Shown here one piece after another: positions 1 through 6,714 of a DNA stretch of 21,365 bases; within the stretch, counting starts at the first letter, position 1, and each line of letters opens with the position of its first letter. The notes below the pieces were generated by a model. That model was not told the DNA's origin. It saw nothing but the letters and a program-made list of their open reading frames with translations, and ran no database searches. The DNA lies in assembly GCA_023402175.1 (NCBI GenBank), contig JAEXCN010000163.1, positions 1 through 21,365 of the forward strand, written 5' to 3'. The position numbers were made by a program, and so were the translations under genes. Origin of the DNA: Pseudomonadota bacterium (GTDB lineage Bacteria; Myxococcota_A; Polyangia; Polyangiales; Polyangiaceae).

Positions 1-342
1 CGTCAGGAGGATCCCGAGGGCCACCACGTAGACGATCGGCGACTGGGGAATGCCCGTCTGCACAAGGAAGAAACCGAGCATCGCCGCTCCGAGCCCGACC
101 AGGACGAGGAGCACGGCTGGCAGCGTGCGCTTCGCGGGCAGGCGCGCGCGAAGACCGTCATCGCTGACGATCCATCCGGCCCGTTCGAGACGATCATCGG
201 GTAGCAAATCCGGCTCGATTCTATCGTCGATGTCCGCTACCGCGCTCGTTTTCCTCAGTTCGCCGGTCGGGCCCGACTCGCATCGCGGAGAGACCTGAAC
301 GTCTTCAGCATCGCATCTCCCCCGGCGTTCGGGGGGGGGCAC
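1..342 (-). CDS. Membrane protein, N-terminal part only (runs off left edge)
   Basis: The minus-strand frame with codons ending at base 1 stays open to the window edge. It gives an acidic cytosolic-looking segment (about residues 20-55, rich in Asp/Glu) followed by two hydrophobic stretches: TLPAVLLVLVGLGAAMLGFF, then a loop, then SPIVYVVALGILLT, so it is probably an integral membrane protein. No family is recognised. The start is uncertain. There is no ATG in frame; the only good candidate is GTG at 342-340, and it is followed at once by a run of nine C on this strand (331-339), so the frame at the start depends on homopolymer length. A purine-rich GGGGGAG lies ahead of two ATGs near 320 that are out of frame. 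The short-peptide repeat array sits directly upstream on the same strand. I see coding character and membrane segments; any function would be a guess. Confidence 0.55.
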   Translation of the reverse strand, partial: MPPPERRGRCDAEDVQVSPRCESGPTGELRKTSAVADIDDRIEPDLLPDDRLERAGWIVSDDGLRARLPAKRTLPAVLLVLVGLGAAMLGFFLVQTGIPQSPIVYVVALGILLT

Positions 343-356
343 CGTCTGCGTGCAAC

Positions 357-470
357 CTACAGCGCCTCGATGGGCGCAAACGACAGACTCTCCAGATTGA
401 GCCCCTCTGACATGCGTGCCTCCTGAATGGACGAAAACGAAAGACTCTTCGAATTCAGTCCCTCTGACAT
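357..470 (-). CDS. Possible 37-aa peptide made of two 19-codon repeats
   Basis: ATG at 470-468 is preceded by AAGGAGG with 5 bases spacing, an ideal Shine-Dalgarno. It reads MSEGLNSKSLSFSSIQEAR and continues in frame into the second unit MSEGLNLESLSFAPIEAL, ending at TAG 359-357. The second ATG (413) has its own AGGAGG at the same 5-base spacing, so an 18-aa product could be made separately. No hydrophobic or signal segment is present, and no known peptide family is recognised. Matching peptides with different codons (CTG/CTC, GGA/GGG) suggest the protein sequence may be conserved rather than just the DNA, but with so few copies this is weak. It could equally be non-coding repeat DNA that happens to be open. 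Confidence 0.3.
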   Translation of the reverse strand: MSEGLNSKSLSFSSIQEARMSEGLNLESLSFAPIEAL

Positions 471-526
471 GCGTGCCTCCTTAGATGGTCGCAACGAGGG
501 ACTGCCTCATCGAGTCCTTCGCTCAT
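455..526 (-). pseudogene. Frame-shifted copy of the MSEGL short peptide
   Basis: From ATG 526 the frame reads MSEGLDEAVPRCDHL and then leaves the family sequence. If one base is restored near the middle of the unit, the remaining codons read SLVATI and stop, which lines up with SLSFSSI and SLSFAPI of the other units. The unit is 56 bp instead of 57. A TAA then overlaps the AAGGAGG that serves the next unit. No good ribosome site precedes this ATG; instead it shares upstream sequence with the copy at 2041 (CCGTGCTG, then a GC-rich stretch). Best read as a decayed copy. Confidence 0.35.
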
Positions 527-620
527 GCCGAGCGCCTCAGCACGGGCCGGGGCAGCAGCGCGGTCGAGTGCTTCCGCGTGGATGCGAGGCGCGGATCTGG
601 CCTGGGCCAGATCGGGGCCG
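484..620 (-). repeat. Element copy 1: short-peptide unit plus GGCCYGGGCC palindrome
   Basis: This stretch aligns along about 130 bases with 1998-2148. Both share, in plus-strand order, the string GAGTCCTTCGCTCATGCCG, then CAGCACGG, then ATGCGAGG/ATGCCGG, then CTGGCC(T/C)(G)GGCCAGATCGGG. Here the inverted repeat is CTGGCC-TG-GGCCAG at 597-610. The copy is diverged (roughly two thirds identical by eye over the middle part), so this is an old duplicated element rather than a recent insertion. No target-site duplication or open frame for a transposase is visible. It resembles a non-autonomous or REP-like intergenic element, but this is only an analogy. Confidence 0.55.
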
Positions 621-637
621 GCACGGGGCCAGTGGGA

Positions 638-826
638 TGACGAGTGAATGCCGCACTCGCGCGAGCGTCCAATGGCGAGTGCTTGGCTCGATGTCTTGAT
701 GTCGCGTGGGCTTCGGTCGTGGTGCGCATGTCGCGCTCGATAGCTGGACGTCCGGTCCATCCAGCCAAAGGCATGAGGAATGGGCACCGCATCCCGCATG
801 TTCCGTTCGACCAGGATGAGCCATCG
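638..826. other. Intergenic stretch, nothing recognised
   Basis: Between the repeat element and the chosen start of the propeller gene there is no convincing gene. The frame of the downstream gene stays open back to ATG 644, but the extra 61 residues have no signal or domain character, whereas ATG 827 is preceded by AGGA and leads straight into an N-terminal membrane anchor. Opposite-strand frames here are low-complexity shadows. Confidence 0.4.
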
Positions 827-1960
827 ATGCTGAAAGGGGGACACGAGGCGTCTGTCTATCGACGGAACGCGCGGCCAGTCGAGTCCCCAGGCAATCCCCG
901 GAATCGTGTGCGAAGGCTTCTCCTCGCGCTCGGAATAGCGTCGCTCGGCTTCATCGGATGGTTTCCATTGCCGGAACGTTCTCGAGCGGAGCTGAGGCTC
1001 ACGCGACAACCGTTGCCAAGCCACGAGCCGCTCACCGCCGTATGCAGCGACTGGTCCGGGGAGCGGGTCTTCGCCGTGGGAAAGCAGGGTGCGGTGATCG
1101 CGCGCCAAACTGCCGGCGCAGACGGGAACGATGCACGCGAGCCGTGGGTGCGGATACCCGGCGTCGTCGACTCCGATCTGCTTGCCGTAGCGTACGGCAA
1201 CGGGCCAGCATTGCTTCAGGATTCGACGCCTCGCGTTTTCGCGGTTGGAGAGCGCGGCACCCTCATCGACTGTGCTCCAACCAAGTGTCGCGCGATCTCG
1301 ACGGGGACCATCGAAGACCTGCATGCCGTCGCGATTGCCGGAGGCCAGGCGATCGCGGTCGGCAACGGCGGCACGATCCTTCATGTGACGGTCGACGCGA
1401 GCGAATGGCATGGGCGCCAACGCACTATCAACGAGCTGCTTCAGGATGACGCCCTTCGGGCCGAGCGTGTAGACGCCGGTGTGACGGCTTCGCTACGTGC
1501 CGTCAGCTTGGAATGCGACGAAGACACGCGCTGTCGAGCGAAGATCTTCGGCGAGCCGCCTATCGTGATCGAAGGAGTAGCGAGTGGTCCCTGCGATAAC
1601 GGATCCGAGGGTCTCGACCTCCTCGCCCTCCTCCCCGGGCGCATCAGAGACCCCGCCCATGAAGCCCGGCGCATGCCCGTCGCGCTCCGCCATTGCAGTT
1701 GGACCTGGACGAGCCGAAAAGCATCTCCCGACGACGCTCGACCCGAGCGACCGATCGTGCTCCCGGTTTACATGGTAACGAAGCGAGGGCTCTGGCGGAC
1801 GGAGACGTCCAAGACGGACGCCGTCGTCTTGTCGACGATGGCGCGGATCGGCTCGATGACGATGCCCCTCTCCTCGCCGGTCGAGGTTCGTGCGGCCGTG
1901 GCTACTCCCGGCGGCGGCTTCGTGGTCGGCGCGGATGGTGAATTCTACGCAGTTCAGTGA
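827..1960 (+). CDS. Membrane-anchored YCF48/BNR-like propeller protein
   Basis: The protein has 377 residues. An Arg-rich segment (about 15-30) is followed by a single hydrophobic stretch at about 31-47 (LLLALGIASLGFIGWF), giving an N-in anchor or uncleaved signal, with the rest exported. The body carries spaced motifs of the type V-F-A-V-G-x-x-G-x-[IL]: VFAVGKQGAV (81-90), VFAVGERGTL (137-146), AIAVGNGGTIL (175-185) and a last FVVGADGEFYAV at the C-terminus. These are typical of YCF48/BNR-like beta-propeller blades, common in myxobacterial secreted proteins. Cysteines are scattered (C73, C149, C154, C230 region) and could form disulfides. The start at ATG 827 was chosen for its AGGA and the N-terminal anchor; ATG 644 and 773 are alternatives. 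The neighbours on both sides are on the other strand, so it is probably transcribed alone. Function unknown; a binding or scaffold role is inferred from the fold only. Confidence 0.7.
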   Translation: MLKGGHEASVYRRNARPVESPGNPRNRVRRLLLALGIASLGFIGWFPLPERSRAELRLTRQPLPSHEPLTAVCSDWSGERVFAVGKQGAVIARQTAGADGNDAREPWVRIPGVVDSDLLAVAYGNGPALLQDSTPRVFAVGERGTLIDCAPTKCRAISTGTIEDLHAVAIAGGQAIAVGNGGTILHVTVDASEWHGRQRTINELLQDDALRAERVDAGVTASLRAVSLECDEDTRCRAKIFGEPPIVIEGVASGPCDNGSEGLDLLALLPGRIRDPAHEARRMPVALRHCSWTWTSRKASPDDARPERPIVLPVYMVTKRGLWRTETSKTDAVVLSTMARIGSMTMPLSSPVEVRAAVATPGGGFVVGADGEFYAVQ

Positions 1961-1987
1961 GCGCGGTTCCCGTAGCCCCTTTCACCG

Positions 1988-2041
1988 TTACAACGGCATG
2001 GGCACAAACGAGAGAGTGACCAGATTGAGTCCTTCGCTCAT
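1988..2041 (-). CDS. Possible 17-aa MSEGLN peptide, fourth copy
   Basis: ATG 2041-2039 reads MSEGLNLVTLSFVPMPL and stops at TAA 1990-1988. It matches the units at 357-470 at MSEGLNL..LSF.P and in length (17 against 18 residues). Unlike those two units it has no clear AGGAGG; the upstream sequence is a G-rich run (GGGGGCGGCGGC). An 11-codon frame starting ATG-TTG ends in the ATGA that opens this one, so coupling is possible. It lies about 160 bp beyond the end of the ABC transporter gene on the same strand. Whether it is translated cannot be judged from one window. Confidence 0.25.
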   Translation of the reverse strand: MSEGLNLVTLSFVPMPL

Positions 2042-2148
2042 GCCGCCGCCCCCAGCACGGCGCAGGCCAACATCCTCCACGAGCAATCTCGCGTAGATGC
2101 CGGCGCGCGCCCCTGGCCCGGGCCAGATCGGGCCTGGCCCGGGCCAGG
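1998..2148 (-). repeat. Element copy 2: short-peptide unit plus palindromes
   Basis: Homologous to 484-620 in the same order and orientation: the MSEGL unit, a variable ~70-base middle, then the palindromes CTGGCCCGGGCCAG (2113-2126), ATCGGG and CCTGGCCCGGGCCAGG (2133-2148). This copy keeps the palindromes perfect, whereas copy 1 has decayed ones. It sits just beyond the stop of the ABC transporter gene. The two copies bracket the propeller gene at 827-1960 as direct repeats. Confidence 0.6.
2113..2148. terminator. Double GC palindrome beyond the ABC transporter stop
   Basis: Two perfect palindromes, of 14 and 16 bases and separated by ATCGGG, begin 52 bases past the stop of the minus-strand transporter gene. 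They can form two hairpins or one long arm-to-arm hairpin. There is no T-run, so intrinsic termination is not proven. An mRNA 3'-end stabiliser, or simply part of the repeat element, are alternatives. Confidence 0.35.
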
Positions 2149-2200
2149 TGTCGGCAGGAAGGTCTCGAGGATCCGCGAGACGCTCCGTCCGACCCTGGCC

Positions 2201-4084
2201 TCACGCGTAGCCGCGGGCCTGCAGCTCGTAGAGGCGAGCGTAGGTCCTTCCCGCGGCGACGAGATCGAGATGCGTGCCGTCCTCGGCGATGACGCCGTTC
2301 TCGACGACGAGGATGCGATCCGCCATGCGCACCGTCGGGAAGCGGTGCGAGATGATGATCGTCGTCCGGTCCTTCGTGAGCTGCTGGAAGCGTTCGAACA
2401 CGGCATGCTCCGCCTCCGCATCGAGGGCGGCGGTGGGCTCGTCGAGCACGAGGATGTCGGCGTCCTCGCGCATGAACCCGCGCGCGAGGGCGATCTTCTG
2501 CCACTGGCCGCCCGAGAGCTCCGCTCCGTCCTGGAACCAGCGCCCGAGCGGCGTCTCGATGCCTTGCGCGAGGCCCGCGAGCACCGGCTCCGCGCCTCCC
2601 TGATTCGCTGCGCGTACGATCCGCGGCTCGTCTTCGAGATGCTGGACCGCGCCGACGCCGACGTTCTCGCGGAACTTGAGCTGGTACTGATTGAAGTCCT
2701 GGAACACGACGCCGAACCTCGTGAGCAGCTCGGACCTATCCCAGTCGCGAAGGTCCTTTCCGTCGAGGAAGATGCGCCCTTCGGTCGGCTCGTAGAGGCG
2801 CGTCACGAGCTTGATCAGCGTGGTCTTGCCAGCCCCGTTCTGCCCGACGATCGCGACGCTCTGCCCCTCGGGGATGAAGAGGTCGACGTGGCGGAGGACC
2901 CACTTCTTCTGCCCTGGATAGCGGAAGCTCACGTCGGCGAGCCGGATCCCGCGCTCCGAGGGTGAAGGCAGACGGAGAGCGTTCGTGGAGAGAGCCGTCG
3001 CCCCGTTCGTCGAAGCGCCGTCGCTCGCCTCTTCCGCTCGCGCCGGCGCGCCGCCGAGATCCGCGTCGAGATATGCGAACAGGTTCGACATGTAGAGGTT
3101 GTGCTCGTAGATGCTGCCGATCCCGCTCAGGATCGACTGGAACGACGACTGCCCGTTCCGGAACGCGAGCACGTACATCGTCATGTTGCCGAGCGTCAGC
3201 CGACCGATCGCCGCGAGGACCGCCATCGAGGCGTACGCGCCGTAGAACGCGAGCGTCGCGAGCAGCGAGAGCGCGTACGTCACGATCGTCCGGCGGACGA
3301 CGAGCTTCGTGTCTTCACGATGGAATCGATCGGCGAGCTCCTTGTAGCGACCGAGGAAGAGCGGTCCGAGCCCGAACAGCTTCATCTCCTTCGCGTGCTT
3401 GTCGTTCGCGAGGATGTACTCGAGGTACGTGAGGCGTCGCGCATCCGGCGAACGCCAGTTGCGCAGACGAAAGCCCTGCTTCGAGTACTTCATCTCGGCG
3501 ATCGTCGCGGGGACGGTCGCAACCATCAGCACGAGCACCACCCACGCGTTGAACCGGATGAGCAACGCCGCGTAACCGGCGAGCGTGAGCACCGCCTGCA
3601 CGAGGGAGAACGTCTCGGACACGAGCGAGAGCGGTCGCGACGACGCCTCGCGACGCGCGCGCGTGAGCCGATCGTAGAACTCGGGGTCTTCGAAATGGCG
3701 CAGCTCGAGCAGCTGCGCGCGCTCGAGGATCGCGATGTTGATGTCGTTGCCGAGGCGCGAGCCCAGCACGCTCCGTACGAGCGAGCCTGACCGGTTGATC
3801 GTGGCCTGCGCAAGGACGAGGCCGAGCTCGACGGCGACCCACTTCAGCGTTTCGTCGCGAGACGAGGCGACGACGGAGTCGACGATGCGCTTGCCCGCAA
3901 GCGCGATCGCAGGCCCGAGCAGCGAGCCGACGACGGCGATGACGCCGAACGCGATCGTGAGCGGAGGAGACGCCCGCCATACGAGCCCGAGGGTGCGGCG
4001 GATGAAGCGCGCGCTCTCCCGGAGCACGACCCGGAGCGGCTGCTTCGGAGGTTCTTGTTGGCCTGTGATGGGTGGATGGCTCAC
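2201..4084 (-). CDS. ABC exporter half-transporter (permease-ATPase fusion)
   Basis: At 627 residues this is the usual length for an MsbA/MDR-type half-transporter that works as a dimer in the inner membrane. The N-terminal membrane domain has hydrophobic blocks at about 42-65, 160-196 and 266-308. The ATPase domain is complete: Walker A GQNGAGKT (414-421), Q-loop Q462, signature LSGGQ (523-527), Walker B ILVLDE with catalytic E549, and H-loop H580. The start is GTG (4084-4082); the only upstream purine stretch, TAGG, is weak and distant, so a nearby alternative start is possible. It follows the oxidoreductase gene by 61 bp on the same strand, suggesting one operon. The exported substrate cannot be read from the sequence: lipids, peptides or a small molecule are all possible. 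All motif residues are intact. Confidence 0.9.
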   Translation of the reverse strand: MSHPPITGQQEPPKQPLRVVLRESARFIRRTLGLVWRASPPLTIAFGVIAVVGSLLGPAIALAGKRIVDSVVASSRDETLKWVAVELGLVLAQATINRSGSLVRSVLGSRLGNDINIAILERAQLLELRHFEDPEFYDRLTRARREASSRPLSLVSETFSLVQAVLTLAGYAALLIRFNAWVVLVLMVATVPATIAEMKYSKQGFRLRNWRSPDARRLTYLEYILANDKHAKEMKLFGLGPLFLGRYKELADRFHREDTKLVVRRTIVTYALSLLATLAFYGAYASMAVLAAIGRLTLGNMTMYVLAFRNGQSSFQSILSGIGSIYEHNLYMSNLFAYLDADLGGAPARAEEASDGASTNGATALSTNALRLPSPSERGIRLADVSFRYPGQKKWVLRHVDLFIPEGQSVAIVGQNGAGKTTLIKLVTRLYEPTEGRIFLDGKDLRDWDRSELLTRFGVVFQDFNQYQLKFRENVGVGAVQHLEDEPRIVRAANQGGAEPVLAGLAQGIETPLGRWFQDGAELSGGQWQKIALARGFMREDADILVLDEPTAALDAEAEHAVFERFQQLTKDRTTIIISHRFPTVRMADRILVVENGVIAEDGTHLDLVAAGRTYARLYELQARGYA

Positions 4085-4145
4085 GGATTCGGACGACCGA
4101 CCTAGATGAGATGTCCTATAGGCCGGTCCCGTCGCGCTCTCGACC

Positions 4146-5615
4146 TCAACCTTCGCCGTAGCGGAGCAAACCCTCGGGTCCGAACACCTCCCGCTTCAGG
4201 ACCGAGCGGCCGAGGAGCATCCGGGCGCACTCCTGCACGCCTTCCGGAATGGCCGGATGCGGATGGACGCACTGATCGATGTCCGTGAGCTTCGCCTTCA
4301 TGTGGATGAGGAACGCGATGCCCTGGATCGTGCTCGACGCCTGCGGCCCGACGACGCGAAGCCCGAGGATCTCGTCGGAGTCCTTGGCAGCGAGGAGCTT
4401 CACGAATCCTCGCGTGGATCGCATCGCGACGTTGCGGCTGACGAGACGGTTGCCGACGACGCCGACCCGGTACGGGATCTTCTGCTCCTTCGCCTTCGTC
4501 TCGTTCAGCCCGACGCTGGCGACCTCGGGCCTGAGAAACATGATCGCGCTGAGCGCCTCGTACTGGATCGGCCTCGGATCGAGCCCGAACATCTTCTCGA
4601 CCGCGTAGCGCCCCTCGAGCTCCGCGATGTTGACGAGCGCGATGTCCATCGTGACGTCGCCGGCCGCCCAGATGTGCGGCACCGTCGTCTGCGTGTCCTT
4701 CACGACGATGCTGCCGCCCTTCTCGACCTTCACGTCGATCGCCTCGAGTCCGAGCGTCTGCGTGTTCGGGACGCGACCGGTCGAGACGAGCGCCTTCTCG
4801 ACGTTGATCGTCTCCGTCTTGCCGTCCGCGTTCGAGATCACGTACTCGACGCGCCCGTTCTTGAGCTCGAGACGCTCGAGCTTCGACGAGCGGTGGATGG
4901 TCACGCCGGACGCCTCGAAGCTGCGCGCGACCTCCTCGGCGACGTCTTCGTCCTCGAACGGCAGGATGCGCGGCTGCCGATCGATGATGTGGATCTTCGT
5001 GCGGCCGAAATTGGCGAACACCGTTGCGTACTCGCAGCCAATGACGCCGGCGCCGACGATCACCATGCTCTCCGGGAACTGCGACCACGACTCGATGTGA
5101 TCGCTCGTCACGATGACGTCGCCGTCGACCGGAATGCCATCCGGGATCCGCGGACGCGACCCGGTCGCGATGAGGAAGCGCTTCGCCTCGACGCGCGTGC
5201 ACGAGCCGTCGCTCTTCTCGACCTCGATCGTGTGTGGCGACGTGAAGCGCGCATCCCCGCGCAAGAGCGTGACGACGCCCCCGGCCTCCGACGGCTTCGA
5301 GAGTCCTTCGAGCTGATGGTCGAGCAGCGCTCGCCGCTCGGAGACCGCGAGGCGAACGCCCTCGATCACCGACGGATAGCTCGCCTCGACGCCGCCCGGA
5401 GCGCGATAGCCGCGATCGGTCTGTCTCGCGACCGAGTAGTCGTTCGAGAGATGCCACATCGTCTTCGACGAGAGCGCCCCGGTATGGATGCCCGCGCCGC
5501 CCACGCGCTCACGCTCGACGAGGAGCACGCGTTTACCGAGGTCGTGCGCGCGCATCGCGGCCGCGTACCCGGCAGGGCCCGCTCCGAGCACGCACAAGTC
5601 CCATGCGCTCGTCAT
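4146..5615 (-). CDS. FAD pyridine-nucleotide oxidoreductase without redox Cys pair
   Basis: The 489-residue length and domain order match the class I pyridine nucleotide-disulfide oxidoreductase family (lipoamide dehydrogenase, glutathione reductase, soluble transhydrogenase). FAD motif GAGPAG is at 11-16, the second FAD motif around AAGD (317-320), the nicotinamide site GAGVIG at 188-193 with an acidic D212 after beta-2 (suggesting NAD rather than NADP), and the dimer-interface HPHPAIPE at 451-458. The redox loop reads GGAGIHTGALSSK (39-51): G42 and A47 occupy the positions of the two active cysteines. Disulfide reductase chemistry is therefore excluded; a soluble transhydrogenase (SthA)-like hydride transfer or diaphorase role is the better guess. 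The start is ATG 5615 with GAGGAGGA just upstream. The ABC exporter follows 61 bp downstream. Confidence 0.88.
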   Translation of the reverse strand: MTSAWDLCVLGAGPAGYAAAMRAHDLGKRVLLVERERVGGAGIHTGALSSKTMWHLSNDYSVARQTDRGYRAPGGVEASYPSVIEGVRLAVSERRALLDHQLEGLSKPSEAGGVVTLLRGDARFTSPHTIEVEKSDGSCTRVEAKRFLIATGSRPRIPDGIPVDGDVIVTSDHIESWSQFPESMVIVGAGVIGCEYATVFANFGRTKIHIIDRQPRILPFEDEDVAEEVARSFEASGVTIHRSSKLERLELKNGRVEYVISNADGKTETINVEKALVSTGRVPNTQTLGLEAIDVKVEKGGSIVVKDTQTTVPHIWAAGDVTMDIALVNIAELEGRYAVEKMFGLDPRPIQYEALSAIMFLRPEVASVGLNETKAKEQKIPYRVGVVGNRLVSRNVAMRSTRGFVKLLAAKDSDEILGLRVVGPQASSTIQGIAFLIHMKAKLTDIDQCVHPHPAIPEGVQECARMLLGRSVLKREVFGPEGLLRYGEG

Positions 5616-5687
5616 CCTCGATCCTCCTCACGTGTCATGAAGCCACGGGCAGGATAGACGCGCTCTCGGCAACGAGGATAGCCCGTC

Positions 5688-5885
5688 GTGGCAGCGCAGA
5701 GGGATCGGCGCCGCTCCTCCTCACTGAGCCTACGCGCAGCGAAGACATGCGGCATCTGGACCGTACGTGGCGAGGTGCTCGCCGACGACGAGACGCTGCG
5801 CAGCTCGTTGCTCCGCGTTCGGCGTCGGCGGCGCGGGCGCGAGGAGCAGAGAAAGCGTCAGCAGCCGCCCGGGCGGATGCAGTGA
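5688..5885 (+). CDS. Doubtful small ORF in the 5616-5990 gap
   Basis: GTG 5688 has GAGGA about 10 bases upstream and opens 65 codons with mostly G/C third positions. The product is basic, with an internal segment GIWTVRGEVLADDETLRSSL and an Arg/Gln-rich tail; no family is recognised. It would start divergently from the oxidoreductase gene. The rest of the 375-bp gap between the oxidoreductase start and the end of the lipoprotein gene shows nothing else. Arg-rich frames arise easily in such GC-rich DNA, so this may be spurious. Confidence 0.22.
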   Translation: MAAQRDRRRSSSLSLRAAKTCGIWTVRGEVLADDETLRSSLLRVRRRRRGREEQRKRQQPPGRMQ

Positions 5886-5990
5886 TCGATCGCGATCGTC
5901 CTCACCCGTTTCGAGCTCGCCGTTCGCTGACCACGCGAGAGGGTTCGATCCGCTTGCTCGCCGACGGTGCGCCGCCGGAGCAGTCTTCGC

Positions 5991-6581
5991 TCAGCCGAGA
6001 GGTGTGAACGTCCCCTGCGGACACATCTGCCACCACGAGGGAGACGAGGCGATGTTGACCGTGCACTCCGGCTTCACGATCAGCCGTTCTCCTCCCTTGA
6101 GGATTCTGAGCACGCCCGCCTGAGCGAGCTGTACCGGCTGACCGTTGACCGTCGCGCTCTCGACCCGATCGAGGAGCTTCTGGTTCGACTGGACGAGTCC
6201 GTCCTGCCCGGGCTCCACGATGTTTCGTGGAGCAAGTAGCGTGGAGCTCGACTGCGGATCGACGGTCTTGAGGATCTCGACGGACAGCGTGCGCGTGACT
6301 TGGCTCTTCTCGTCGGTGAGCGACAACGTCGTGTTCGCTGCATCGAGAGAGTAGGTCCCCGTCTCGGCGCAGCTCTCCGCGCGGCAGCCGTTTGGCATGA
6401 TGAGGTACCTGCCGTCGTCGCCGAACGAGATCGCGTCGATTGGCCCCGCCTCGTTCGCGCCGTACGTGCCGCGAAATTCTCCCCTCTGCGGAGTGGGCGC
6501 GGGCTGTTCGTCCGCGCAACCCGCCAAGACGCCGGCGGCGAGCGCGATTGAGAGCACGGGGGCGAGCTGTCGGGACCTCAT
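5991..6581 (-). CDS. Small lipoprotein, lipocalin-like beta-rich domain
   Basis: The protein has 196 residues. The signal peptide ends in lipobox LAGC (C22), so it is expected to be lipid-anchored in the envelope. After a short Pro/Gln linker it has EFRGTYGANE, a GDDGRYLIMPNGC segment and GTYSLDAANTTLSLTDE, the alternating pattern of a small beta-barrel/lipocalin-like domain. Three further stretches of beta character follow. Cysteines near residues 65-70 and towards the C-terminus (KPECTVN, QMCPQG) could form disulfides. The start is ATG 6581, which places GGAAGGAG six bases upstream; the ATG two codons earlier abuts the GGAG and is less likely. The next gene upstream is divergent. Role unknown. 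Confidence 0.75.
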   Translation of the reverse strand: MRSRQLAPVLSIALAAGVLAGCADEQPAPTPQRGEFRGTYGANEAGPIDAISFGDDGRYLIMPNGCRAESCAETGTYSLDAANTTLSLTDEKSQVTRTLSVEILKTVDPQSSSTLLAPRNIVEPGQDGLVQSNQKLLDRVESATVNGQPVQLAQAGVLRILKGGERLIVKPECTVNIASSPSWWQMCPQGTFTPLG

Positions 6582-6714
6582 TCTCATCTCCTTCCTCGTG
6601 GATTCCAGGAACCCTTTGCAGCTGAAGCAAGAGATGGGCTCGCCTGCCTCGTCGACCGGCACCCTGTAGTTGCCCGAGAACGTTGGACTCGTGCGCTGCT
6701 GTGTCGAGTCACAG

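Larger units (their letters stand above)
357..526 (-). repeat. Three tandem ~57-bp units reading as short MSEGL peptides
   Basis: Three consecutive units start at minus-strand ATGs at 526, 470 and 413, so the spacing is 56 and 57 bp. Each begins ATG-(TCA/AGC)-GA(G/A)-GG-CT(G/C) and carries a conserved core around AGTCT.TCGTTT. The two junctions downstream of units one and two both read AGGAGGCACGC directly before the next ATG, so each unit brings a ribosome binding site for the next. The middle and last units are in frame with each other (57 bp = 19 codons); the first is one base short and therefore out of frame. A fourth copy lies at 1988-2041. The repeat is plain by eye; its role is unknown. 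Confidence 0.7.

Noticed and set aside
357..526. CRISPR array
   Set aside because: Units are adjacent without unique spacers, are only three, and differ in length by one base.
427..699. Plus-strand 90-codon frame across the short repeats
   Set aside because: No ribosome site ahead of its ATG, while the opposite strand has AGGAGG before two ATGs; downstream composition looks random.
455..1420. 321-codon minus-strand frame opposite the propeller gene
   Set aside because: Its product is rich in Arg/His with no domain character; the plus strand has the propeller motifs and a membrane anchor, and the lower part only runs through the repeat element.
484..2148. Insertion sequence or composite transposon
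   Set aside because: No transposase gene, no terminal inverted repeats and no visible target duplication; only diverged direct repeats.
2270..2965. Long plus-strand frame opposite the ABC ATPase domain
   Set aside because: Composition (Arg, Asp, Glu, Leu strings) is the usual antisense shadow of a high-GC gene; the minus strand has all ATPase motifs.
4257..5657. 466-codon plus-strand frame opposite the oxidoreductase
   Set aside because: Antisense shadow with Asp/Arg/Leu bias and no motif; the minus strand has intact FAD and NAD motifs.
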